A stretch of 64,000 nucleotides of DNA from Cristatella mucedo (lineage: Eukaryota > Bryozoa > Phylactolaemata > Cristatellidae). The notes beneath the pieces are model-generated. The model ran no database searches. It worked only from the letters and a program-made list of their open reading frames with translations, and was not told the origin of the DNA. Made by a program: the position numbers and the translations under genes. Shown here one piece after another: positions 13,813 to 25,526 of this stretch. The stretch covers positions 1,823,501 to 1,887,500 of the forward strand of contig WPIO01000040.1 of NCBI GenBank assembly GCA_009760855.2, read 5' to 3'. The number at the start of each line of letters is the position of its first letter. Within the stretch, counting starts at the first letter, position 1.

Positions 13813-14951
13813 TAGTATTTGCTAATTAGTCCTTGCTGTGTGCCATGACATCCGACATTGAAGCAACGCCATCGAGAAACTACAATCGAAACTTGGCTAA
13901 TGAACGTAGAGCGTACGTAGGAGGAAAAATGAATGGACTTGGTAAAAAGAAAGAGGGGTGCGCTTCGATCTGAATTACCAGCCGAGCCAGTTAGAAGTAA
14001 GAGCTCTCCACCAACGCAGAGAACGGTGGGGAGATAAGTAGGATCTATGCATAAGAAGGTTACATTTTTCAATAAAAATACAAGTAGTGTGTATATATTT
14101 TAGTTCTTTCCTTCTACAATGTATACTGAGTTCCTAACCATTGTGCTGTCGTAGTGACCTGAACGCAAGTGAGTCTGAGTAAGTGAGGGGAAAATAACTC
14201 ATAGATGACGATCCGTGGAGTCACCTATGAGTCTTCTTTGAGTCATAGTGCTCATGTCGAATTGCACAAGTCCGTCGGCGAAAGATTGTAAGTTTTTAAT
14301 GCCTTTGCGGTCGATTTCTGTCGTGCTTCCTTGGCCAACTTCCGGTGTAGAGGTCGTAGATTTGGGAACACGAGTAGACCATTCGCACGATACTTCCTCA
14401 GCCTGAGATGAGAGCGCAGGTACAATGCTAGTGCTCCATTGCTTCTGCCGCAACGGTAAGCCAGCATAAAGTAAAGTATAAGGTTAAGGTTAGCATTTCT
14501 CCCCGCGCTAGAGAGACTCAGCCTCGGGCGACTCCGAGCGCGTGGTGTGGAACTTGACCTGATTTCCCCGCGATACCTTCGGGTATTCCGCTGCTATCTC
14601 AGCTGTGACTATTTACGTGCTGTCTTCGGATATGCTACACAAGACGTGGACATGCTTAGCACAAGGTGCGATGTCGCCATTAGTCGATACCTACCGGCGG
14701 ACCTTCTTCTCCGATGGATCAGTGAGAACCTTCCTGCATCCAGCGTTCGCCCTATCGACAGCTTGGCTATCAAACCTACGACCCGTAAGTTTAAAGCGCT
14801 GAACATTATATTAGAGTATTCGTTGCTGCAGTATCCCACCTGCCGTGCCTCAGCGTGGTGTGAAACGTCGACCGACGGCCGTTACTAAGGTCCAATTCAA
14901 ATTCGAAGGGCCCGCGTCTGCCGGGCCGGATGCACGCCGACGTGAATACAC

Positions 14952-14952
<1 letters not shown>
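13813..14952. other. No gene recognised
   Basis: A plus-strand open frame at 14,547-14,888 (113 codons) has no motif I recognise and lies just before a LINE tail. I see no splice or promoter context to support it. Confidence 0.4.
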
Positions 14953-14982
<30 letters not shown>

Positions 14983-15866
14983 GGATGCACCTGAAAAAAG
15001 CGCCCTCGAACGAAAGAACTCAACATCTTCCTAAGCGCTTTGCATTTGCTGCAAAGGGAAACGCGATTGAATCGTGAGTAGTATCATGCTTGATAAACAA
15101 AATGAATATTATGGTTAGGGGTGACATGCACAGGGTCAGCATGCAAATGTGGTTAGTGGCAGCATGCACAGTGTCAGCACGCATAAGCACATGAAGGACG
15201 AATCGCAGGGACCCACTAAATGCTGTCCTAAATAGGTGTGTTTTATGTTCTTTTTAAATGTGGTCAAGTCAGGGGATGTTCTGACGCAAGTCGGGAGGGA
15301 GTTCCAGGCTTAGGGTGCATACGAACTAAATGCACGGTCTCCAAAGGATTTGAGGTTTGTACCAAGTAGTGGCAAACTGTTGGATTCCGAAAAGCGTGCG
15401 GTACGATGCTTAGCCTGCTGGGGAAGTATATCTGAGAGATAGGCTGGAGCCAAAGAATGAAGTGACCTAAAAGTGAGCGACAAAACCTTGAAGTCGATCG
15501 GTTGCCTGACTGGTAGCCAGTGCAGGTCGGCGCGAAGTGATGTAATGTGGCAACTGCGAAGCTCACGACAGACAAGCCTAGCTGCAGTGTTTTGCACAAG
15601 CTGTAATCGTCTGATTGCACATGCTGGTAGGCCAGTAAGCAGCGAGTTACAGAAATCAAGTCGGAATGTCACAAATGCATGGACCAATTTAGACGTGGTA
15701 TCCTTATCTAAGCAAGCCCGAATTTTAGCAATGTTATGTAGCTGAAAGTAGGCAGATTTGACTGTGGAGCTGATGTGGTCGTCTAACGAGAGGTCACTTT
15801 GGAACATGACACCTAGATTTCGAGCTGATTCAACAGGAGATATGCTGGCAGAGCCAAACTCCATCA
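14953..15866 (-). mobile_element. LINE-A 3' part with an RT C-terminal open frame
   Basis: The (AAT)n tail lies at 14,953-14,982. The minus-strand frame 15,864-15,310 encodes the RT thumb region (ARNLGVMFQSDLSLDDHISS, then SRLDFCNSLLTG changed to FRLDFCNS, then DLHWLPVRQ). The frame is lost near the C terminus. The element is cut before the catalytic YADD box and is inactive. Confidence 0.85.
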
Positions 15867-15909
15867 GCGTCGAGTAGTTGTTCGTCAGCCTCTTAAATTC
15901 CGCCTACCA

Positions 15910-16289
15910 TTTTGGAGACCGTGCATTTAGTTCATATGCTCCCAAAGCCTGGAACTCCCTCCCGACCTGCGTCAGAACATCCCCTGACCTGACCACATTT
16001 AAAAGGAACTTAAATACACACCTATTCAGGACAGCATTTAGTGGGTCCCTGTGATTCGTCCTTCATGTGCTTATGCGTGCTGACACTGTGCCTGCTGCCA
16101 CTAACCACATTTGCATGCTGACCCTGTGCATGTCACCCCTAACCATAATATTCATTTTGTTTGTTTTTCAAGCATGATTTTACTTAAAATTAAGTTACAT
16201 TTCCCTTTGCAGCAAATGTAAAGCGCCTAGAAAGAGATTAAGTTCTCCGAGGGTGCTTTATCAAGTGCATTATTATTATTACTATTATA
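15910..16289 (+). mobile_element. LINE-A 3' fragment, head-to-head with the previous copy
   Basis: Begins at GGAGACCGTGCATTTAG, with the C-terminal codons, 3' UTR, stem-loop and ATTATTATTACTATT tail. It lies only about 45 bp from the 5' end of the minus-strand copy; each has its own tail. Confidence 0.85.
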
Positions 16290-16290
16290 T

Positions 16291-18982
16291 ATGTCCACTC
16301 GTTAAAATCCAAGGGGTTACTTATCCGCGATCAGGTGGTCCAGGAGAAGCTAAATACATTTCTGCTTAACGTAACTTGGATGACGTCTTGTTCCAGTCGC
16401 GGTCTATCTGATACCACCTCACCCGGGTTCTCATTCTATCAGTCCATGCGTTCTGACAAAGTTGATGGTGGGGTTGCAATTGCTGGTCGTGAGTCGTTTG
16501 GCTAAAAGATCTGAAGTTTTTCGCACGGCCATCTTTTAAATCAGTTGCAATCAGGTCCTCATCAACGACAATACCTCTCACTGTTGTGATTTACCGACCT
16601 CCTTCTGGCTGTCTAAACTTGTTTATAGAGGAGCTTTTGGGGTTCCTCGCTAAAATATTTGTGCGTGATAAGCCGTTACTGACTGCTGGAGACTTCAATA
16701 TTCACGTTGACAACCCTAGAAACAGCCGGGTTTGCTCATTTCTTGACTGTCTGGAGAATTTTGGTTTGGTCCAGCATGCTAATTACACCACCCACGTCGG
16801 TGGCCATACTCTAGATCTCACGATCACTAACGATGTCTTCCCCACTGACCCTGTGGTGTGCCCGCCGACCCTCTCCGATCATTGTTCGGTCTCGTTTACT
16901 GTTCCTGCTCCCTTGTACGTACAGGGTAATGTCGAACTTGTCAAGCGACGTAACTTACAAATCATTGACACATTTTTTAAATCTGTGATGCAGGTCTTCT
17001 TGATCTGCATCCAGACTCGACCGACAGCATCGATACCCTCACTGATACAGTGAACATGACACTCAGGAGAGCTCTTGATAAGCATGCTCCCTGTCATTCT
17101 ATCCGTGTACTGAGTCGTAGAGATTCCTTTCAATTTACAAAAAACTTCAAAAGATGCCACGTGTTAAGCGCAGGCTTGCACATCGTTTTAAGAAATCGAG
17201 TCTGATGCAGATCTAGTCAATGTCAAAGACTTCCTTCGAGTTTACACCCGGAAGCTTAAAAAAGCCAGGGCTTCCTGTTTCACTCAAAAACTGAATTCTT
17301 GCTAGTCGGACCCTAAACAGGTTTTATAAGACAGTAGACAATTTACTGGCCAATGCTGAAAGGTCTGACTACCCAGATATTAACGGCTCCGGCGTAGCTT
17401 TTTCAGCCTTCTTTACTGAAAACATTGTGCATATTCGTGCTTCTATAAAGCCCCCTCAGAGTAATGCAATTGTGGAATCACAGCCTGTGACCTTCCTTAA
17501 AAGATTTTCCAAGGTTTCTGCATGCGATGTGGCTAGCTTTATAAGGTCTAAAAAAAAGAGATCCTCTCCTGAAGACCCGGTACCATCATCTCTGTGGTTT
17601 TCACTTGCAGACCAACTTAGCCAGGCCATAACCGAGATTTATAATGCTTCTTCGTGTAAGGGTGTGGTCCCCAAGTCCTTCAAATCAGCAATCGTTAGAC
17701 CCATACTTAAAACGCCTGGATTAGATGAAGAGATCCTTGCAAACTATCGCTCAGTTTTCCTTCTTCCTTTCTTGTCAAATATTCTTGAAAAATGGTTGCC
17801 AAGCAGCTGGTTGAACATATTAAAAAGAATGAAATTTCAGACACATTTCAATCAAGGTTCGTGAGGCAGCACTCCACTAACACTGCTCTTCTCCGTGTTA
17901 ACAATGACATTCTACGTGGCCACGATGACGGGTATGTCACTGCCCTAGCTCTGCTAGATCTGTCAGCTGCCTTCGACACCATTGATCATGATGTTCTACT
18001 TGAACGATTGAGAACAACGATCGTTCTGGCAGACGAGGCGCTGGCGTAATTTAAATCGTGCTTGTCTGATCACGTTCAATCCGTGTCGTGTGGGGGTCAT
18101 TTCTCACACACGAGACGGTTCGCCTGTGGAGTCCCTCAAGGATCCGTCCTCGGTCCCTTGCTGTTCTCCGTTTATACTCAACCCATGGGAAAAGTCATTA
18201 AGGCCCATGGAATATGATATCACTTTTATGCTGACAATACTCAGCTGTATTTGTCCTTCAAACCGCCGGAATCTGCTGCAGCAACTGATAAACTGAATGC
18301 TTGCCTTGCCGACATTCAATCTTGGATGTCGGAAAACTTCCTAAAATTAAATGACGATAAAACCGAACTGCTGCTCATAGGACACCGTAAGCGTGTGGCT
18401 GGATTAAAAAGCTTTGCTCTTCTAATAGGTGATACTATTGTACGACCATCACCACGACCATCGACTTGTACGACCATCACCACGTGCTCGAAATTTAGGT
18501 GTCGTTTCTTACAGCTGTTTCAATTTTAAAAGCTTCATTCAGAAGACTGCGTCTCCAGCGAGCCATCACGTCCGATCCCTATTCAAGATAAGGAGCCGTC
18601 TTCCACAGTGGCTTGCAAAATATTTAACTAGCTCCTTAGTATTGTCTCGGCTTGATAATTGTAATTCCTTATTGGCTGGGATGCCAAAGAAAGCAATTAG
18701 ACCACTGCAGAAGACTATGAATGTGGCTGCAAGGCTAGTCTTCAAGTCCCTGAGGTTTGAGCACGTGTCTCATTTGCTAAAAGAGCTAGGATAGATACCG
18801 ATTGAGCAACGGATGCAGAGCAAAGTTCTCACGCTGACCCACAAGGCCCGCCACGATGGTTGGCTACCAAATGCGTACCGAAAGCCACTTAGGCTGTGAG
18901 TGTGCTATACAAAACTCTCCTGCGTAACACCCACATAAGCTTTATGACTTTGTGTAGTTACAAACTGAGATACATTACATTA
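16291..18982 (+). mobile_element. LINE-B, near-complete endonuclease-RT element, inactivated
   Basis: This is an L2/CR1-clade retrotransposon ORF2 in pieces. The AP-endonuclease domain (about 16,380-16,905) shows SPGFSFYQSMRS, VIYRPPSG, the AGDFNIHVDNP box, THVGGHTLDL and LSDHCSV. After a frame-broken linker, RT starts near 17,430 (RPILK, ANYR-V), with LLDLSAAFDTIDHD at about 17,950-17,990 and FYADNTQL near 18,225. In the usual YADD box the second aspartate is Asn here, which should abolish catalysis. Multiple frameshifts and stops are present. The RT C-terminus (SRLDNCNSLLAGMP) runs to about 18,790, then a short 3' UTR and a TACATTACATTA tail. The short fragments at 6.6, 11.1, 12.3 and 34 kb derive from this family. 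Confidence 0.88.
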
Positions 18983-19154
18983 AAGGTCAAGGGTTTAAGC
19001 GAGTTAAAAGATGGTTCGATAGCTAAGCTTATACTTCGGCTGATGAACCTCGACGGCTATGGCCTCCACTCACTTACAGTAAATACATATATTATTATAA
19101 TAATTAATTAATTAATCAAACTTGTATTATTATAAATCAATTATTGAAATAAAT

Positions 19155-19245
19155 TGTTCTGTAGAGCTCGAACCCGTGATGTAAGTCATAAAGTGCGAGC
19201 ACTTAACCCTTGCTCCGAGGCTGAGACCCAGCGGTTCTTTAGCTC
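19155..19245 (-). mobile_element. SINE-A head fragment
   Basis: On the minus strand a tRNA-like segment has AGGGTTAAGTGCTCGCACT and box B CGGGTTCGAGCTC. The SINE body is missing or decayed. Confidence 0.5.
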
Positions 19246-19767
19246 TGCGATGATGAGTGATTAATACTTTATTCATCACAGCCCAATCTTGAATCAGGGA
19301 ACTTCTACATGGACACTGCTGTGAAAAAGTGTGGGCAATTCCCGATATTTTTTCTCAGCGTAAATAGAAGACAAAATACGTCAAAAGCGGTCAGCTAAGC
19401 GTTTTATTATGGCTTTGGAAGGTTATGATTTTCAGATCAGGAAGTATTACTATAGCTGCTCGAGGAAGTGTGAGCTTCCTTCCATTTGGAATCAGTTGAA
19501 CATGAATAATCCTAAGTTTTCCAAATGACACAGAGCTCGCATTGCGACAGGGGGTTGTTTTATATATTCAGCTCTTTTATCGGGCTAAGACAACAGGAGA
19601 TATGTCTCAAGAATATAGTAGCTGAATTTGTCTGGGGCGTGATAATGTGCTCGCACATGTATACCCAGGTCGTGAAATTAAGTCCTGTATCAGGCAATAA
19701 TTTATTGATCACAGCTAGTGAGAGGATGGCCATTAAGGAGCTTTGTGCCTCCAAAAAAATAGTAATT

Positions 19768-19833
19768 ATAATACATCTGTACAGTGCCCTCATAGAACTT
19801 GATCTCTTTCTAGGCACTTTACATATGCTGTAA
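19768..19833 (-). mobile_element. LINE-A terminal 3' stub, decayed
   Basis: Minus-strand stem-loop sequence (AGTGCCCTCATAGAACTTGA, CTTTCTAGGCACTTTACAT). The (AAT)n tail is almost gone. Confidence 0.65.
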
Positions 19834-21199
19834 TTATTTACATATTTGTATATTGCTTATTTACATATGCTGTATTGATAGACATATTTTAAATATTGAA
19901 ATATACATATATATTTTATACGTATATATTTCTAGCTCATAGTCGTGCGCAAAATTTCTGGGAGCTTCCAGTGTTTCATTTCTATGCAAGCCTGAGTACT
20001 TCCGCTAGCCGCGCTGATGAGCCTACTGTCGGGCAAGAACCCGTGAACCCGTGACTTAGGTCCTCAGCTACCTGCACCTTATCTTAAGTCGCTTTCGGTT
20101 GCTGACTTTGCCACAAGTAATGCGCTTTTTGAGACTTTACAGCTCGCCCTCTAACGGGCTCCTTCTTCAGTCGCTTTCTCTTGTAAAGTTTTCATACGAC
20201 ATGTTTTCATGCGACACTTGCGCTGAGTTTCGGCAGCACGATTTACTCCTCATCTGCAATAGTTAGGCACAATAGTTCTGCTCGCAGTTCGCTCTCTTTT
20301 GTTCCGGGTCCATTATTGTGAAAGGCGAATTGTTCAGAATAGTAACTAGAAGCCGTAGGTGTTATATAGAAAAAAATTGATAGCCCTTTTAAAGTGGTTC
20401 AGACGTATAGAATTTAACAGTCCTTTGAAGCTCAACTTGCTATTATTGCCTTTAGCACAAGAGATATTTATAGAGCTGTATAGCTAGAAGCGGTTGAATT
20501 CCCTCTTAACTGTATTTGGGACTTCCGCTTAAGTGGCTTCTGCCCACGTGGCTTCTGCTTACGCGGGTCCGCTCGCGCGGCTTCCGCTTTCGCGAGACGG
20601 ATTTACGTACTCACGCACGTCCACAATTATGGATTTTGAAAATAAAGTTAGCTAAGAATGTGAACCGTGATCCTACGAAATTATATGAGAAATTATGCTG
20701 GTTTTGTCCAGCGGTGAAGGTGCTCACCCCGACCAAGCGCGTAAGAAATTACGTGCCTATGGATATCTAAACGCGTATCGCTTCGGGCTGCTGGGTCTCC
20801 CAGGCCGGCAGCTGCCTTAGCTCCGCCGGCGGCTAGTAACCTGCATGTTAGTTATGATTGTCAGCAGCTGTTATCGCTTCGTCATCGTAGATCAAATTCA
20901 TTTCTAGATATTAATGTTGTTGCTAAGATTCATGAACTATGCATTAACAAAAGAAAAGCACCCCGTAGCCGCCTCGGTGGCCGGAACCGCCAGCTCAGAC
21001 GCCGCTCGTTGGGCGGGAACTTCAAGCTGAGTACCCGCCCAATTGGTACTCTTAGCATTGTCTCGAACCGCTCAGCACGCTACCCACATGCGTCACTTTA
21101 AATTTCTCTAACTTAGTGGTCATCAGGCCTGTTGTAACTCCATCGGCCAGACTTAACGCTTGCCTTTGGAATCCTCGCTCAATATGCAATAAACCTCTG
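19834..21199. other. No gene recognised; small minisatellite at 20,520-20,600
   Basis: Bases 19,834-19,940 are AT-rich. Bases 20,520-20,600 hold four to five variants of a GTGGCTTCTGCTTAC-type 16-18 bp unit. Nothing else is recognisable. Confidence 0.45.
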
Positions 21200-22870
21200 C
21201 AATAAGCGACCTTATTTCTGAAAATGGTATCGACCAGCTCGCCCTAACTGAAACTTGGCTAAAATCGATAAACTCATCGACAATTAAAGACACTACCCCA
21301 TCTGGTTTCTCGTTCTTTTACACCCTTAGATCAATCAAAACTGGAGGTTGAGGTGCTATTATCGTGCGCTCGAAATTCAATGTCAAGCCATTTGAAGTAA
21401 CCTCGAAGCAGTCTTTTGAATCAATTGTCTTTGTCTCATTCGAAAAGAAGCTAACGATAGTGGCAGTAGTCTGTCGCCCACCAGGTACCAAATCCTCCTT
21501 TATCTCAGATTTCTCCGATCTCATTTCGATTCTGTGTGTAAGCAATCGATCTTTCCTCGTTATGGGTTATTTCAATGTGTGGTTTTTGTTTATGTAGACC
21601 GCAGTCGGTGACAGCGCCTAAATGTTGTTATCTGCCAGTACTAGGCTGGGTGGCCCTCCCGGCCACCGGTTAGGCAATCGGAGCGCAGCTAGGCGTTGGC
21701 AACGGCGCCAACGAATGAGAGCGCAGCGTTCCGGTACCGCAGAGGACAGAAGCGGGCGACGTTTGCGGCGGGCAGTAGTGCTTCCGCCGGCTGTGAGTGT
21801 GGAGGAAATAAACTGGTGGTGTTCCTCGTTGGCTAGCGTGCTGTGCCGCTCGCGACGACAATTTAGACTACACAATGTTCACTTTGATAACTTATCTGAC
21901 GCTTTCAGCACCAAATTTCGGGCATTGACTGACTCATTGTCTCTTGTGGCTCATGTGTATGGCCCTACTCACATCAAGGGTCACACATTCGACCAGATTT
22001 TCTCATACAACTGCACTTTGTCATCACCAAATCCTGCTTATCTGACTACATGTAGATCTCATTCAATCTATAGTGTGTGTGCCCACCATCTCCTCTAAAA
22101 TAACCTGTGAATCGCGAAACCTCAAGACCCTTGACATCGATGCTGTTCGTGCGAGAATATCTGCTTCGCCTCTGCTGCTCATTCCTCCCTCCGATCTGTC
22201 ATCATTGGTAGATAGCTACAACACGACAGTAGCTGAAACGCTCGACGAGTTTGTACCTCTGAGAAAGCGCACTGTGCGCCCCCGCCCAGACGGCCTATGG
22301 TTTCCCGCAGACATTAAACTAGCCAGGTCTACTAAGCCCAAGCTTGAAAAAGCATGCACAAGATCAGGACTGACTGTCCATCGACAGGCATATGAAGACT
22401 GCTGTAGGTCGTACCAATCGATCCTAGCAAAGGCCAAGTCTGGCTTCTATAAAAGCATTGTTGAATCACAGATGCACAATCCAAAAATGCTGATGTCGAC
22501 GATCAACCATCTCCTCAACCGCTCCCAGATTAGCACCTTACCTGATGATCCATGTGATGGTTTAGCCGATTGCTTCTCTCGATTCTTTGTGCAGAAGATG
22601 GACAAGATCAGGGAGTCCATCCCTGCGATGACAACACCCCCCACCTAGAATGCTGTTTCCCGATTCCTGGCTGCACCTCAATGTCTACATTTAAGCAGGT
22701 CACTAGTGATCTAGTCCTAAAGTTCGTATTCCGATCAAAGAAGACAACAAGTCGTCTGGACCCTATTCCCACTGTCCTGCTCCTACGTTGCATTGATTTG
22801 CTGCTGCTGCTGCCATGCATAACGAACATCATTAATATTTCATCAGCCTTTTCGCTCATCTGAGTCGCCG
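21200..22870 (+). mobile_element. LINE-C endonuclease and linker, interrupted by a solo LTR
   Basis: AP-endonuclease motifs run in order: ALTETWLKS, SGFSFFYTLRS, VVCRPPGTKSSF and MGYFNV, where the normal GDFN has Tyr for Asp. After the LTR the frame resumes as VHFDNLSDAF and GPTHIKGHTFDQIFS. From about 22,075 to 22,646 an open frame of about 190 codons encodes the CR1/L2-type linker (PLRKRTVRPRP, SRFFVQKMDKIRESI). It ends in a stop at 22,646-22,648, and a further frame-shifted piece runs to about 22,861. There is an in-frame TGA at GG*GAIIV. RT motifs are absent. It may be the 5' half of the LINE-A family, but nothing here joins them. Confidence 0.75.
21578..21872 (+). mobile_element. Solo LTR, 295 bp, TSD CAATG
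   Basis: Begins TGTGG, ends GACTACA, and is flanked by CAATG at 21,573-21,577 and 21,873-21,877. Removing it restores the LINE-C endonuclease reading (FNVHFDN). AATAAACTGG near the 3' end suggests a plus-strand polyadenylation signal. The end resembles the LTR at 57,179-57,626 (AATAAACTG...GGTGTT...ACTACA), so the two are probably related. No internal retroelement genes are present. Confidence 0.85.
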
Positions 22871-23020
22871 TAAGTGCACTAACCGCGAAAACTTTCTACT
22901 GAAATTTCTCAGTCAGCATCGGACGGCACTACCGGTCAGCGGCCGAGCGGAAGAATGAGCGAGTCCGTCGGCAGCTTCGCTCCGAGAGAGCGAATGACGT
23001 CAGGCTCTCGCCTTACAGGT

Positions 23021-23218
23021 CAGCGGCTCTCAACCTGTGGGTCGCGACTCCTTTGGTGGTCCAACGATCCTTTCACAATGGTCGCCCAAGCACCTGAGAC
23101 CATCGGAAAACCAACATCTCCACATTTCGCACGCAATAATTTTACGGTTGGGGGTCATCGCCAAAGCATGAGGAACTGTATTAAAAGGTCACAGCATTAG
23201 GAAGGTTGAGAACCGCTG
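23021..23218. mobile_element. SPIN-like hAT MITE, 198 bp
   Basis: Terminal inverted repeats CAGCGGCTCTCAACCT and AGGTTGAGAACCGCTG match at 15 of 16 positions. Internal words GTGGGTCGCGACTCCTTTGG, GACCATCGGAAAAC, TTTACGGTTGGGGGTCA and CATGAGGAACTGTATTAAA are those I remember from the SPIN family of non-autonomous hAT elements. The 8-bp target duplication is imperfect (CCTTACAG, offset by 2 bp, against CCTTAATA). No transposase is encoded. Confidence 0.85.
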
Positions 23219-23783
23219 CCTTAATATGGTCGCCAGGCAGTGACCCGTGCAATAATCTCTTCCGCTCTTCGATTCTGTGGGTACCTTGACCTTCGCGTGA
23301 TGCTCATTAGCCTCGGCTTGTAGCGGCTGCCGAGTCGTAGAAGCTTGTGAGTTTGCCGTCTGCATCTCGCTGTCGGCCGTCGGTAGCTATAGCTGACCAG
23401 CAAAACTGTCAAGATAGATATTTATTAGCCATCGTCAAGTCAAGCTTCTCAAGCCGTGTCCTCGATTTGCCCGGAAGCGGAGTTCATGCGACCGCACTCT
23501 CCGAACACAAGCCAAGCGAGAAAAGTAAAAAGAAAAACCTAGGAGACAGATAGACAGGCTTTTTTCCAGAATGCTGAGAGAATAGAGGAGCGAGGAAACG
23601 GGACAGAACGCTCTGCCTGCGGTGCCGCACGCACGGCGGCATCATGTCGACGCTCAATAATAGAATGCAAGGGATGAACGCGCCTCTCTTTCACGTCCTT
23701 TCTCGTCGATCGAGAGACACTGTAGAAAAGATAAAGTTACACAATTATAACTGAAACTTGAATTAAAAATTAAATAAAATATG

Positions 23784-23905
23784 AGTTGATTTAGCAGCCT
23801 CTTTTGTAAAGCGGCAGAAGAGCCTTTACGGCTATCACCGCCGCTTGCAGCGGCAATAAATGATCGCCCACCGAAGAATTCGAACCCACGACCTTTGCTA
23901 CTTTA
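23784..23905 (-). mobile_element. SINE-A, 5'-truncated
   Basis: On the minus strand box B GGGTTCGAATTC is followed by the SINE-A body (GCGGTGATAGCC) and end GGCTGCTAAATCAAC. The box A half is missing. Confidence 0.65.
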
Positions 23906-25221
23906 TAATTTGCTTTACTTTAGAATTTAATTTATAAGAATTTAAGCACGTAGAAAAGATAGAATTACTTACTCGTATCGTGGCAGAAGACAACACATTG
24001 ATATCGATCATTTTTAATAACAAGCCGGAAAGCCAGTCTGAGTCACGCGCAGCACACTTCTAAAAACGGGTCTTGGCAAAGGGCCTGCTCGTTTCACTGC
24101 AATCCCATGCTCGACTAAATGACGTGTCCTCTTAAACCTACTTTAACTCGACAAACAATTCCTCTCTGGACAATTATCGTCACTCAACGATCACGGAGAG
24201 GCAACTTGAAGGCGGCAACAATGTTGAATCGACCCAAAAAATTGACTCAGTCAATAATATATAATATAATATAAAAATAACGATCGTCAATTCTATTCCA
24301 ACCCAAGAGAGGCACTAAGGACGAAGACGATTTCCTCAATGTTGTGAAGTTTGAATGATTACATTTTGCATGGTATGAAGGACCGACCGACGATAATCGA
24401 GCCAAGCGAAATCGAACGATCGCATTTCGATATGATTCGCCGGGAGCGAATTTCAAGGCTCCAACTCGTGCAGAGTGATCACGTGCCACAGTTTTCATGC
24501 TCACGACGGAGTAGAGCGGCGGCACGTTTTTAGACAATGAAAAATACTTTGCTAGTCAGTAGTTTCAAAACTAATCCCCGAATTCGTAAATGCACAGGCA
24601 ATAGAGTTACTGGCTTGTACTTCATGATCAGGTGGCAAGTTTGCTACTGAAATATAGGAGCCAATGAAATATTACTTTTGAAATTCAACTCAATCCAGAC
24701 TGGTTCGCTCCCAGACTGGCTTGAGCGAGCCATCGTGGTTCCTGAACGCACAAGATCGCCACACTCCAGTGTTAAGTTCGTTTACGGCAGGAACAGCTAA
24801 GTACGTACTGTACTCTATTTAGGTAACATCATCGTGTGAGAGTTCATCGCACAACTCGTAGCAATCAGCGTGTGCCCAGCCTATAGGCCCAGCCGATAAA
24901 CTTAAAAACAGGAAGACGCCCTGCGAATAAAGGGTGAAAATCGGCGAATAAGATTCAGATTCAGTTATTTCGGCCTTTCTCGCCTCGAACTCTATTAGCG
25001 TCTTCAAATCGTCTGATCTCCAAGTTACTCCTTTACACTAGGATTGACCAAAGCCGTTTATTGCAAGACATTCTATTTTATTGTTTTTAAAACTATTTTC
25101 GCTATTTAAAAGTAAAACTTTAACTTGAAAACATGTGACCAAAAATCGCAGTGCTTTTTTGGGCGTCCGGAAAGGATTAATGGCATTTCAATTATTTTCA
25201 ATGAATAAAATTGATTTGATA

Positions 25222-25223
<2 letters not shown>
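23906..25223. other. No gene recognised
   Basis: AT-rich short repeats (ATATAATATAATATAA) lie at 24,255-24,275. Scattered open frames under 100 codons have no motif. Confidence 0.45.

Positions 25224-25306
<83 letters not shown>
25224..25306. repeat. (CT)n microsatellite
   Basis: Pure CT dinucleotide run. Confidence 0.97.
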
Positions 25307-25308
<2 letters not shown>

Positions 25309-25526
25309 AACAGTCTGGAACGCGCTCGCCAGTGGGATGGGGTGGGCGGAATGGTACGCCGACATACTTTCGAGCGCAGGCAGGCAATTCTGGCCAGCCC
25401 GGGCCAAGGATCCGACATCTTTGTTCGTACGGGATCAAGCGTAGCAACCGGCGGCTATCGGACGGTGGCCATTTGCGGCGTCGAAAGCGAGCCGTCGAAA
25501 AGGCTGAGTGATGTAGAAGGCACAAT

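Noticed and set aside
14953-16289. Single twin-primed LINE insertion
   Set aside because: Two independent (ATT)n tails point outward; twin priming leaves only one.
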